64,000 nucleotides of DNA from Gammaproteobacteria bacterium (lineage in GTDB: Bacteria; Pseudomonadota; Gammaproteobacteria; Pseudomonadales; Azotimanducaceae): assembly GCA_026706935.1 (NCBI GenBank), contig JAPOXV010000018.1, positions 372,001 through 436,000 on the forward strand, given 5' to 3'. Positions 56,145-64,000 of this stretch are shown here, piece by piece (position 1 is the first letter of the stretch; each line of letters opens with the position of its first letter). The notes below the pieces were generated by a model that was not told the origin of the DNA, ran no database searches, and saw only the letters and a program-made list of their open reading frames with translations. A program made the position numbers and the translations under genes.

Positions 56145-57257
56145 ATGCGTATTGAAGATGTAACCGTAACGGTATGGGAATGGAAGGATATTCCGCCGAC
56201 TCGTTACACGACGACCGTTTCAAGCTCCTCGACTTTGTCGACTCAAATGGGTCTGGTTCGGATCATCGCTGACGATGGAACGGATGGCTATTCGTTTCTT
56301 GGATCTGCCTTAGGTTCAGGCGCAGGCGATAGTGAAACGCTCGTCAGAAGAATCAAACCAATGCTAGTCGGTGAAGACCCGCTAGCGAGGGAACGACTAT
56401 GGCAAGGGATGATGCGACGAACACGAGGATCGTTACTACGCATTATTGGAGCCGTCGATGTCGCACTCTGGGACCTCGCCGGTCGTGCCGCAGGCGTTCC
56501 AATTCATCGGTTGATGGGTTCGTATCGAGAGAGTATTCCGGCTTACGCAAGCTCGGCGGTGTACGGCTCGATTGAGGAATACGCAGACGAAGCTGTGAAG
56601 TTGAAAGACGAAGGCTGGACAGCGTACAAAATCCATCCACCTGCCATCCCGGAAGAAGATATCGCGATTTGTGAAGGCGTTAGAAAAGCGGTAGGGGACG
56701 ACCATCGCGTCATGCTGGATTCGACCTGGTCATATGACTATCCACAAGCTTTACGTGTTGGGCAAGCGATTGAGGAAATGAACTACTACTGGTACGAAGA
56801 CCCGTTGATCGAAGATGACATCTACAACTACGTAAAACTTCGTCAGCAGCTTGGCGTACCCATCATGGCGACCGAAATGCCACAAGCTGGACCTACTTCA
56901 TATGCCCCGTGGATTGTCGCTCAGGCTACTGATTATTTACGTGGTGATGTCGCTATTAAGGGCGGGTTAACGTCGTGCTTGAAGACCGCTCATTTGGCAG
57001 AAGCTTTTCACATGAATTATGAGGTTCACCATGGCGGTAACTCGTTGAACAATGTCGCCAATTTACATTTACTTATGGCGATCAAGAACTGCGAGTATTT
57101 CGAAGTCCTACTTCCAGCAGCAGCACAGAAACACGGATTAGTTGAAGATATCGACGTGGATTCGAATGGACTCGTGCACGCGTTCAGCGAACCGGGTCTC
57201 GGTGCTCAAATCGATTTTGACCTGATCGAGAGACAAAAACTCGCTTTGTTGAAGTAG
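56145..57257 (+). CDS. Mandelate racemase/muconate-lactonising-type enolase-superfamily enzyme
   Basis: 370 residues: N-terminal capping domain, then a (beta/alpha)7beta barrel. Metal and catalytic positions match the mandelate racemase subgroup: D192 (VMLDSTW), E218 (WYEDP), E244 (MATEMPQ), H295 with H296 (VHHGGN). The second-strand acid/base motif, usually KxK, reads K162-I-H164. Members dehydrate or epimerise sugar acids or related carboxylates; the K-x-H variant prevents transfer of one specificity. An MFS transporter begins three bases after its stop in the same frame, so uptake and catabolism of one acid is plausible. It follows the ABC exporter by 74 bases and may be in the same transcript. 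Confidence 0.85.
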   Translation: MRIEDVTVTVWEWKDIPPTRYTTTVSSSSTLSTQMGLVRIIADDGTDGYSFLGSALGSGAGDSETLVRRIKPMLVGEDPLARERLWQGMMRRTRGSLLRIIGAVDVALWDLAGRAAGVPIHRLMGSYRESIPAYASSAVYGSIEEYADEAVKLKDEGWTAYKIHPPAIPEEDIAICEGVRKAVGDDHRVMLDSTWSYDYPQALRVGQAIEEMNYYWYEDPLIEDDIYNYVKLRQQLGVPIMATEMPQAGPTSYAPWIVAQATDYLRGDVAIKGGLTSCLKTAHLAEAFHMNYEVHHGGNSLNNVANLHLLMAIKNCEYFEVLLPAAAQKHGLVEDIDVDSNGLVHAFSEPGLGAQIDFDLIERQKLALLK

Positions 57258-57260
57258 CCA

Positions 57261-58502
57261 TTGGCGCTATTCGACGACAAGAATGGGGAAGAGTCGTCTC
57301 GTCTTAGCCCCTTAACCTGGTATCTCGTAGGCACAGGATCGTGGTTTGCCTCGCATGGCATTCAGAACGTCATGTTTGCATGGTTAGTCACGATCGTCCT
57401 AAACGAATCGCCGGTCATGGTCGGTGTCGCGCAACTTGCGTTGCTTTTTCCAGCGACGTTGCTCATGTTAGTCGGCGGAAGCCTTGCGGATCGCCTTGGC
57501 GGAAAGCGCGTCGCGGTTGTCTCACAGACTCTGGCCGTATTCCCATTAGGTACGCTGGCGATTTTCCTGTTACTCGATCAACTCAGTTTTGGGTTCATGA
57601 TCGTGTACGCAATCGCAATTGGTAGTCTTCAAGCTTTTGTCACCCCTGCACGCGACGGATTGCTGAATTCTGTCGCTCAGGGCAATATCCAACGCACCGT
57701 CGTAAAAGTTACCTTAATTCAGTTTCTCGTGCAGATGGGTGGATTCACACTTGCTGGTACCGCAGATGCAATCGGCGGCTTTCTAATAATCGCGACCCAG
57801 ACGGCGATCGTCGCTGGCGGTACGCTTGCTCTCGGCCGGTTACCACACCAACGTGAAACGGATGTCCGACTCGCGGCGGAACCTTGGTTTCCTGCACTTG
57901 CAAGATCGATCAAGAACGGGTTCACAACAGTATGGTCAAACCCGTCCATGCGCATGGTCGTTATACAGAACGTTGCGATGGGCATATGTTTCATGGGATC
58001 GTACGTCGTAACAATCCCGTTATTAATCCGCGAGAGATACGATGGGTCTTCAGAAGACCTCGCTTTTGTGAATCTGGTGAACTCAGCTGGCCTCGTCATG
58101 ACGATTCTCGCGCAATTGATATTGAAGGAAATCCGCCACAAAGGCAATGCATTATTACTCGCACATGGTATTGGCGCACTTTTTTTGGCGATTGCTTCGC
58201 TGGGTTTCGATTTCCCATTTTTCCTCACATGCATGTTCCTTTGGGGCGCATGTGGAGGTGTTGCTATGAGCATGTCTCGGACGATCATGCAAGAGGAAGC
58301 GCCCAATGATCAGCGCGGCAGCGTTATGTCCTTTTTCTCATTTTCGTTTATGGGTGCAGGTCCGATAGGCGCGTTGCTTTGGGGCTTCATCGCCGAGTAC
58401 ATCGGGCCTCAGATAGCACTATTTGTCGCGTGTTCTATGATGTTCGTCATCGTGTTGTGCATCACCTCGTTAGCGAAACGACGTGGCTTGAGGTTCAATT
58501 AG
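57261..58502 (+). CDS. MFS transporter
   Basis: 413 residues and 12 predicted helices. The MFS motif A-type loop GGSLADRLGGKRVAV lies between helices 2 and 3, and the N-terminal half starts WYLVGTGSWFASHGIQNVMF. It resembles the EntS/DHA3-like group (MFS_3). The start is TTG 57261, behind TAG CCA in the same frame as the enolase-superfamily gene. It is likely to carry the substrate or product of that enzyme, an inference from adjacency only. Efflux is equally possible for this MFS group. Confidence 0.85.
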   Translation: MALFDDKNGEESSRLSPLTWYLVGTGSWFASHGIQNVMFAWLVTIVLNESPVMVGVAQLALLFPATLLMLVGGSLADRLGGKRVAVVSQTLAVFPLGTLAIFLLLDQLSFGFMIVYAIAIGSLQAFVTPARDGLLNSVAQGNIQRTVVKVTLIQFLVQMGGFTLAGTADAIGGFLIIATQTAIVAGGTLALGRLPHQRETDVRLAAEPWFPALARSIKNGFTTVWSNPSMRMVVIQNVAMGICFMGSYVVTIPLLIRERYDGSSEDLAFVNLVNSAGLVMTILAQLILKEIRHKGNALLLAHGIGALFLAIASLGFDFPFFLTCMFLWGACGGVAMSMSRTIMQEEAPNDQRGSVMSFFSFSFMGAGPIGALLWGFIAEYIGPQIALFVACSMMFVIVLCITSLAKRRGLRFN

Positions 58503-58558
58503 TTTCCCATTAAATCAACGAGATATTCCCAGTTTATTTTGTCGTATTGCTTATTTCG

Positions 58559-58574
58559 CATAATGTATATTATG
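58559..58574. other. AT-rich inverted repeat between convergent genes
   Basis: CATAAT-GTAT-ATTATG, six-base arms, in the AT-rich gap between the MFS gene and the convergent peptidase gene. A TTTTT run occurs some 15 bases later (near 58588). It may act as a weak bidirectional terminator. Confidence 0.25.
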
Positions 58575-58707
58575 TTAAATGAAGTATTTTTCTATCTATT
58601 TGAGATGTGACGAGTCTTTCTCACGAAATTCGCATTGCTCAGACGGAATCCACACCGAGATCAATCTCGAATCAACGAACGATCACCCTACCTGAACGGT
58701 CTGGAGC

Positions 58708-60027
58708 TCAACTCGACTCAGGAATAACCTTGACAAACGCGAATTTCGCCGGATCGTAGTAGCGCCGTGCGAACATGTTGATTTCAACTAGCGACAACTC
58801 CGCAGCTCGAGCCAACGTTAATTCCCGATGATTTGACGGTAGATTCGCGACTCTGTTAACTGCGGCTCGATTGACGATTTGATTGGGTGTTTCTTTCGAG
58901 AATCTTAGGCGTCCGTTGAGATACGCTAAAGCACTCTCAACTTCTTCCTTCGAGACTCCGTCCACATGAACGTTCTCCAATACCGATCGAAGTCGCCGTT
59001 CCGTTTCCGTCGAGTTATCAACGCGTGTATAGGTCTGCAATCTGAGCATGCCAGGACGAGTCGCGGTGGTAAACAACGAATTTAGCGTCGCACTGTATGT
59101 ATCGCCCGTCTCGTGTCGAAGAGTCTCGTATAGCCGAGAATTAAACGTACCACCAAGTATCTGATTCACCACTAAGTATGCAGGATAATCTTCATGTTTG
59201 AATGGAAGACTATCTCTAACTAACGCCATATAAACCTGATTCAGGTTCTTGAGTTCGATGGTCTTTGGTTCGGCGTTAATAAATGCTGCTGGTCGACCGT
59301 TAGTTTCGTTAAATTGACCAGACACGCTAGTTTCAGGTAGTAGATCCCTAATCGATTCTTGTAAAGCCTCTTTATCGATCGATCCAGATACTGCAATATT
59401 GCGATTAGGTGCTGAAAGAACTGTATCTCGTACCCGAGCAAGTTTCTCGGCGGATCGGGTGAATGAAGGAGGTTGATCGTACAGCGCGTTTCGTGGATCT
59501 TCTCCGTTTGGGTACACCAGTTTGATTGCTGCTTGACTCAGTATTGTCCGCGGATTTGTCGTAGTAGAACGCCAGCTGATGATTCGATCTCGTTGCCATT
59601 TTTGCATTTCTTTACGACTGTAATCTCTGTTCTCAAGTACTTCTCGAATCAGTCCAATTAGTTTTGGAAAATCGACTGCCAAACTTGATCCACCAATACG
59701 AGCTCTTCCCCATCCCATCGACGCAGAAACAAACACCCCTGAGTTTTCGATTTCCCGTTGAATTCGACGATCCGAATCGAACATTTGACACGCAAACGCA
59801 GCTTGCGCGCTATTGTCGACACTCCAGGGCATCAACCGATTGACGTTGAAATTGATCTCAATGCTGACCAGCGGCGCGCGATAGTCTTCTAAAAGTAGAA
59901 CCTCTGTACCGTCATCCAGAAACCAAGTCTGAATGTCATCTGACGCGTATATTGAGAACGTAAGAGACCCAAGTAACAAGCCATGCAACGTTACCCACTT
60001 CTTAACAGCCTTACCCACATAACTCAT
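58708..60027 (-). CDS. M16 peptidase-like protein without zinc motif
   Basis: 439 residues with an export signal (WVTLHGLLLGSLTFSIYA, then SDDIQTW). It has the M16 fold (FLDDGTEVLLLEDYRAPLVSIEINFN, and C-terminal LVVNQILGGTFNSRLYETLRHETGDTY, the R/Y motif of M16 C-domains), but the HxxEH zinc motif is missing: the corresponding helix reads NSAQAAFACQMFD. It is therefore probably the non-catalytic partner of the gene upstream, as in heterodimeric M16B peptidases, contributing the R-Y residues. ATG overlaps the partner stop by four bases. Located in the periplasm by prediction. Confidence 0.88.
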   Translation of the reverse strand: MSYVGKAVKKWVTLHGLLLGSLTFSIYASDDIQTWFLDDGTEVLLLEDYRAPLVSIEINFNVNRLMPWSVDNSAQAAFACQMFDSDRRIQREIENSGVFVSASMGWGRARIGGSSLAVDFPKLIGLIREVLENRDYSRKEMQKWQRDRIISWRSTTTNPRTILSQAAIKLVYPNGEDPRNALYDQPPSFTRSAEKLARVRDTVLSAPNRNIAVSGSIDKEALQESIRDLLPETSVSGQFNETNGRPAAFINAEPKTIELKNLNQVYMALVRDSLPFKHEDYPAYLVVNQILGGTFNSRLYETLRHETGDTYSATLNSLFTTATRPGMLRLQTYTRVDNSTETERRLRSVLENVHVDGVSKEEVESALAYLNGRLRFSKETPNQIVNRAAVNRVANLPSNHRELTLARAAELSLVEINMFARRYYDPAKFAFVKVIPESS

Positions 60028-61442
60028 AGCACGAACCTCGTCAGTCCCAGCCTATCTGCAAGCGGATACAACCAACCGAAAGTGGACACGTACCAAGGCA
60101 CCCGAGTGGGCTCAACGTAAATCCTTATTGGTTCAGCGTTCGCTACGTAACGTAGATAAACGCTCTTGATATCGTCCAGAGTCACAGCGTCAATGCGATC
60201 TTCTCTATCGAACGCTTTCCGAATGTCATTCTGCCAACCGTGAGCGTATTCAATTCGATTAGCCATCGACGATGACCGATACCTTCCTTGAAATTCAGAT
60301 TGAAGGTAAAGTTGCTTTGTCGCATGGAGCGTTTGCTCATTTAGCCAATCAAATTGAGCAAGCGTGTCAATCGTCTGATTGAGATGTGAGAAAGCAGTTT
60401 CCTTCCGACGATACGGTAAGGAGATCGATCCGAACGCTAGGATACGTCCAGCTTTTGTTGGCAAATCGAACATTTGCGCGTACAAAGCTCGTCGTCGTTT
60501 ACGTACCAACAAATCTTCAAATCCATCCAATCCGGAAACTAGTGAAATCATGAGATTGATTGCTTCGTAGTCGTTCGAAGATACCGGCGGTAACTCGAAC
60601 AAAAGAGCACTTGCTTCAACGGGCGGAATATCCTCGCTTAAGCTCAGTTCTTCGGGAAACTCCCAGTCCGATATTAATGGAACCGGTCTTGGGGTCTCCA
60701 CTGCCTTGTCGATAGTGCCAAACAACTGTTCGATAAGTCGAAAGGTTGCTTTCGTTTCAATGGGTCCAGCGATCGATAAATGCGCGTTACGAGGACCGTA
60801 ATATCGTTGATAGAAATCCAGACATGCTTCTACGGTAGCGTGATTGATATCTTCCTCCGTTCCCAACGGCGATATGGCATACGGGTGTTCGCCAAATCCT
60901 TGCCGAATGGCTTCAAAACCTAATCGATTTATTGGATCGTTTTGTGCATTAACGCGAAGTTCCTCGAGGACGATCTTCTTGTCTCGCGCAAGAGCTTCGT
61001 CGGTAACGAGAAGGTTCACCATTCGGTCTGCGTATATCTCAAGCACTTTATCGTGGGGACCTGGCGGCGTTAAAGCGAAATATCTCGTTTCATCAAAACT
61101 TGTGGACGCGTTTGTCGATCCGCCATGTTCATCGACTAGCTTAAAAACCGCTCGTTCCGGGAAGTTCTTAGAAGCGCTAAACATCAAGTGCTCAAACAAG
61201 TGAGCGAGTCCTCGGGAATTCTGGTCTTCGTGAGAACTCCCAATGTAGTAAACCAGCTGGACTGTAACAATCGGCATCCGTTGGTCTTCGTAAACTGAAA
61301 CCAACAGACCGTTTGCTAGCTGATTAGACGTGAATCGTGCCTCTCCAAGCGAGACACTGACTTCGTCCGCTCTACTAGCTAATGGATAGATAACAAAAAG
61401 CCAAACCGCGAGAAAACTGAGTTTATTAAGAACCATTTCCAA
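60024..61442 (-). CDS. M16-family zinc peptidase, catalytic subunit
   Basis: 472 residues with an N-terminal signal (LSFLAVWLFVIYPLASRA). The inverted zinc motif HxxEH is H81-L-F-E84-H85 (GLAHLFEHLMF), with the third ligand E160 or E161 in KIVLEELRVNAQNDP. The M16 fold continues with HPYAISPLGTEEDI and FYQRYYGPRNAHLSIAGPI. It should degrade peptides in the periplasm together with the coupled inactive subunit. The start ATG is followed by a second ATG at residue 3 (ATGGAAATG); either is possible. The gene diverges from the nucleoside-hydrolase relative. Confidence 0.93.
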   Translation of the reverse strand: MEMVLNKLSFLAVWLFVIYPLASRADEVSVSLGEARFTSNQLANGLLVSVYEDQRMPIVTVQLVYYIGSSHEDQNSRGLAHLFEHLMFSASKNFPERAVFKLVDEHGGSTNASTSFDETRYFALTPPGPHDKVLEIYADRMVNLLVTDEALARDKKIVLEELRVNAQNDPINRLGFEAIRQGFGEHPYAISPLGTEEDINHATVEACLDFYQRYYGPRNAHLSIAGPIETKATFRLIEQLFGTIDKAVETPRPVPLISDWEFPEELSLSEDIPPVEASALLFELPPVSSNDYEAINLMISLVSGLDGFEDLLVRKRRRALYAQMFDLPTKAGRILAFGSISLPYRRKETAFSHLNQTIDTLAQFDWLNEQTLHATKQLYLQSEFQGRYRSSSMANRIEYAHGWQNDIRKAFDREDRIDAVTLDDIKSVYLRYVANAEPIRIYVEPTRVPWYVSTFGWLYPLADRLGLTRFVL

Positions 61443-61601
61443 AACCTATTCCACTCAACCGTCCGCTACAGCCGTTCAGGTTTGTGGCGTCACAATTCCC
61501 TGTAAGCGTACCACCATGGTTAAAAACAACTCACGCTTGCCACTGAGAGAAGATTTGTGGAGCGTTTCTTTGACGACTCGGGAGCGAAGACTCTATGATA
61601 G

Positions 61602-62615
61602 GTGCTCAATCACTGCCCGTACGCCGCTTTGAAAGACGTACGTTCCTGCACGTTCGATCGTATAGCTCTTGTTCGACACAGCACGCGCATCATTGCGATA
61701 GGTTTTGGTTTGACGATCGCGTGTTTGTTGATGTTCACAACTCGTATCTTTAGTGCTGACATGGCCAACGTGATCGTGGAAACAGATATGACACTCGACG
61801 TCGATGACGTCGGTGCGCTCGCTGTAATACATGCCCTTGCAGACCGTAATGAGGCTCAATTACTTGGTGTTAGCTTCAATGAGAAACATCCAGATGGTGT
61901 TAAAGGTATTGCGGCCATAAACGCGTGGTATGACCGGGTCGAGACACCAATCGCTCAGTTTAGCGGCACGCTTGAAAGTCCGGATGAGTCGCGTTATCTG
62001 AGCTACCTAGCGAAGATGCTCGACGAGTCTGTAAACGTAAGAGTATTAGACGCTATGGATTTCTATCAAGAGATCCTTAGCTCACAGCAAGATCAAAGCG
62101 TCACCATCATTTCGCTAGGATTCTTGAATAATCTTGCAGAGCTACTTAAAACGCACCCTACTCTGATCAAGCAGAAAGTACTGCGGCTTGTCGCGATGGG
62201 TGGACGGGTAAATGACAATTTCAACTTCGTACGACACGAGCTTGTCGGTGAATCTCAGTTCGTCATTGAACACTGGCCAACACAGCTCGTTGTTACGGAC
62301 TTCGGAGGAAATCTACATTCGGGTGTTTCTCTTTCGTCGACTTCGTCGAAGAATCCTGTAAGGGAAGCTTATTTCAGGTGGTTCAACCGTTCGTTCAAGG
62401 GGCGGTCGAGCTGGGACCAGGTTGCCGTGCTCGTTGGCGTTAGAGGTGAAGCTGGTGGTTTCGAATTCGTAGGCGATCTTGCGGGACGGCTTCAAAATGG
62501 ATTCACGTGGCAATTCGATGGACAGCACCGCGCTTATGCGCGACCTACAAAGTCACCCAATTTCTATCTCGCCGAGATCGAAGCTCTAATGTCAGTCAAA
62601 CCACGGGCTCATTGA
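61602..62615 (+). CDS. Exported nucleoside-hydrolase-like protein
   Basis: 337 residues. After a hydrophobic segment (IIAIGFGLTIACLLMFTTRIFSA) the mature part begins ANVIVETDMTLDVDDVGALAV. This is the calcium-binding aspartate cluster of inosine/uridine nucleoside hydrolases (usual DTDPGIDDALA), with a two-residue insertion. GFLNNLAELLKTHP, and LRLVAMGGRVND, also fit the family. GTG 61602 is the only start that keeps the hydrophobic segment, giving a rather long n-region, so the start is uncertain. It may act on nucleosides or related ribosides in the periplasm. No purine operon lies next to it. Confidence 0.78.
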   Translation: MLNHCPYAALKDVRSCTFDRIALVRHSTRIIAIGFGLTIACLLMFTTRIFSADMANVIVETDMTLDVDDVGALAVIHALADRNEAQLLGVSFNEKHPDGVKGIAAINAWYDRVETPIAQFSGTLESPDESRYLSYLAKMLDESVNVRVLDAMDFYQEILSSQQDQSVTIISLGFLNNLAELLKTHPTLIKQKVLRLVAMGGRVNDNFNFVRHELVGESQFVIEHWPTQLVVTDFGGNLHSGVSLSSTSSKNPVREAYFRWFNRSFKGRSSWDQVAVLVGVRGEAGGFEFVGDLAGRLQNGFTWQFDGQHRAYARPTKSPNFYLAEIEALMSVKPRAH

Positions 62616-62665
62616 AAGGAAATCAGCAACAACAACCGAAGTTGGGTCCGATCTAAGCGATTAAT

Positions 62666-63583
62666 CTAATTTACATTCAAATAGTTAAGAGGAAGTCCTG
62701 CCACATCCCAATCCATCGCCACCAGCTGTCCTGTGGACGAAAGTGTCACGTACGCGGTCTTCAGATCATTCCCGCCAAAGCAAATGTTGGTCGTCAATCG
62801 GTCAGGCATCGGAACGAACTTGGGATCTCGCCCATCTGGATACAACGTCGTTATACCGCCGTCGATCAGCGTAGCAACGCATACGCCACCATCCGCGTCA
62901 ACAGCGAGTGAATCGAACATGAAGTAGGAATTTCGCCCTACGACAACTCGACCGCCATCAGGTCGATCCAACCGTTCACCCGTTAACTGACCAGATCCCT
63001 TCAAGGGATATGCCCACAAGCGACCTGTCGGCGTCTCTGCAATATAGAGTTCGTCATTTCTCGCGGACAGTCCAATGCCATTCGGTGCTTCTAACGGGAA
63101 TATCGCTTCTTCGATATGCGATCCATCCGCTTTTGCGTAGAAAACACCCGTCCTGTCGCGCTCTCGCGGCCGAGTCTTTCCGTGATCAGTGAACCAAAAC
63201 CCACCTTGATCGTCAAATACAAGGTCATTAGGGCCGCATAGTCGAACGCCATTGACGGCTTCGTAGAGTACATCAACCCTACCCGATTGCATGTCGACTC
63301 GCTCGATGCGCCCACCGGAATAATCGTCGGCTTGATCTCCAGGATAGGTGCGCCCTGGTCGACGTATCCAATTGAATCCTCCGTTATTACAGATATAACA
63401 CTGGCCACCAGGTCCGATTGCCGCTCCATTCGGTCCCCCGCCTACCTCCGAAACGACCTCGATCGTCCCATCTTCGTCAACTCGGGAAAGTGTGCCTCGA
63501 GCGATCTCGACAACCAGTACCGAGCCGTCAGGTAGTGCGATTGGCCCCTCTGGAAACTGTAACTGATCGGTAATAACCCGCAT
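62666..63583 (-). CDS. SMP-30/gluconolactonase/LRE-family protein
   Basis: About 305 residues. ATG 63583 is preferred over the upstream frame start (63652) because GAAGGAGAA lies directly before it. Six-bladed propeller pattern: FPEGPIALPDGSVLVVEIARG, GPNGAAIGPGGQCYICNNGGF, GPNDLVFDDQGGFWFTDHGK, APNGIGLSARNDELYIAETPTG and SLAVDADGGVCVATLIDGGI. The metal-binding E (FPEG), N (GPND, APNG) and D residues of the SMP-30 family are present, so a calcium- or zinc-dependent lactonase/hydrolase is likely. No signal peptide after the chosen start. The substrate is unknown; a sugar-acid lactone would fit the nearby enolase-superfamily gene loosely. Confidence 0.87.
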   Translation of the reverse strand: MRVITDQLQFPEGPIALPDGSVLVVEIARGTLSRVDEDGTIEVVSEVGGGPNGAAIGPGGQCYICNNGGFNWIRRPGRTYPGDQADDYSGGRIERVDMQSGRVDVLYEAVNGVRLCGPNDLVFDDQGGFWFTDHGKTRPRERDRTGVFYAKADGSHIEEAIFPLEAPNGIGLSARNDELYIAETPTGRLWAYPLKGSGQLTGERLDRPDGGRVVVGRNSYFMFDSLAVDADGGVCVATLIDGGITTLYPDGRDPKFVPMPDRLTTNICFGGNDLKTAYVTLSSTGQLVAMDWDVAGLPLNYLNVN

Positions 63584-63714
63584 GACGTGATTCTCCTTCA
63601 ATTCCGTATAAATGCTACCGATATGCCAATCATGTACCCTCGATTGACCCATACGTGGGCGGATTGAGCTCGTATCACTCCCTTTAGCAAACTAATTAGA
63701 GATCGCTTCTACGA

Positions 63715-64000
63715 ATGAAACGCGTTATCGGCGTCACGCAGATCCTCATCGTACTCGCCCTCGTGACCGTCGCATCCTTCTTTGCGTGTCGAGCGACTAC
63801 ATCAACAGAGTCCGCACCTTCGTTTCCGATGGGTCCACCTGGCGCGATACAAGCGCCACAGGTAACCGTCGCAGTCGTCCGACCTGACGTCATCAGCGCT
63901 ACAGTCGAAGTAGATGCTACGGGTTCGATTGCGTATCGAACAGCGGTTTCCATCGTTCCCCAGGTAGGTGGTCGCGTTATTTGGGTTTCACCAGCACTCC
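63715..64000 (+). CDS. RND efflux periplasmic adaptor, 3' end cut by the window
   Basis: ATG 63715; 95 codons are visible and open to the window end. Signal/anchor at about 5-24 (IGVTQILIVLALVTVASFFAC). The cysteine at residue 25 might be a lipid site but FFAC is a poor lipobox. After a proline-rich linker comes PQVTVAVVRPDVISATVEVDATGSIAYRTAV and VPQVGGRVIWVSPAL, the lipoyl/barrel-sandwich entry typical of HlyD/AcrA membrane-fusion proteins. An RND pump gene is expected just downstream. It is not related closely to the CusB protein of this window. Confidence 0.85.
   Translation, partial: MKRVIGVTQILIVLALVTVASFFACRATTSTESAPSFPMGPPGAIQAPQVTVAVVRPDVISATVEVDATGSIAYRTAVSIVPQVGGRVIWVSPAL

Noticed and set aside
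57719-58306. Long antisense open frame inside the MFS gene
   Set aside because: It mirrors the codon structure of a well-supported membrane protein gene and its product resembles nothing.

Overview
The window is most likely from a Gram-negative, aerobic gammaproteobacterium, probably a free-living (marine-type) heterotroph. Support: a tripartite CusCBA-type efflux system with an outer-membrane channel, two TonB-dependent receptors, CsiV next to Mfd, a proteobacterial tRNA-Glu, and a block MTI phosphorylase / csiV / mfd / long-form gapdh that I recall in the same neighbourhood in Pseudomonas. Base composition looks close to 50% GC by eye (not computed). Many genes start with TTG or GTG. The exact lineage cannot be fixed from the sequence alone.

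Layout. 1-7.9 kb: the 3' part of typA/bipA, then on the minus strand a cusC-cusB-cusA operon whose adaptor carries a fused CusF-like metallochaperone domain. 8-9.6 kb: an acetolactate-synthase-like ThDP enzyme. 9.8-12.2 kb: a coupled plus-strand set (tiny ORF, MscS channel, hypoxanthine phosphoribosyltransferase, S-methyl-5'-thioinosine phosphorylase). 12.2-16.7 kb: csiV and mfd on the minus strand. 17.3-21.9 kb: a three-gene 2-oxoacid:ferredoxin oxidoreductase operon with a GltD-like flavoprotein, behind a 0.6-kb leader rich in palindromes. 22-32.7 kb: housekeeping and accessory genes (porin-like barrel, GAPDH, PutP, DUF2799 lipoprotein, DUF815 ATPase, DUF481 barrel, tRNA-Glu, FAD oxidoreductase, homocysteine methyltransferase relative).

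32.9-51.8 kb is the most unusual stretch. A three-gene operon encodes a TPR/FG-GAP/UnbV lipoprotein, a TPR lipoprotein and a CRTAC1-like (FG-GAP plus UnbV) lipoprotein. It is followed by an Amt transporter, an amino-acid-oxidase-type flavoprotein, a 914-residue membrane protein combining a possible di-haem b-type membrane domain, five CXXCH haem c sites and a TPR tail, a second CRTAC1-like protein translationally coupled to it, and two large TonB-dependent receptors. I read this as an envelope module of uncertain substrate in which electron transfer, calcium-dependent propeller proteins and outer-membrane import may work together. That joint function is inference.

52-58.5 kb: a heterodimeric ABC exporter with one degenerate ATP site and glycine-rich ends, an enolase-superfamily enzyme and an MFS transporter. 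58.7-64 kb: an M16 peptidase pair (one active, one lacking the zinc motif), a nucleoside-hydrolase relative, an SMP-30/gluconolactonase-type protein, and the start of an RND efflux adaptor cut by the window end. No CRISPR array, insertion sequence, integrase or phage gene was seen.
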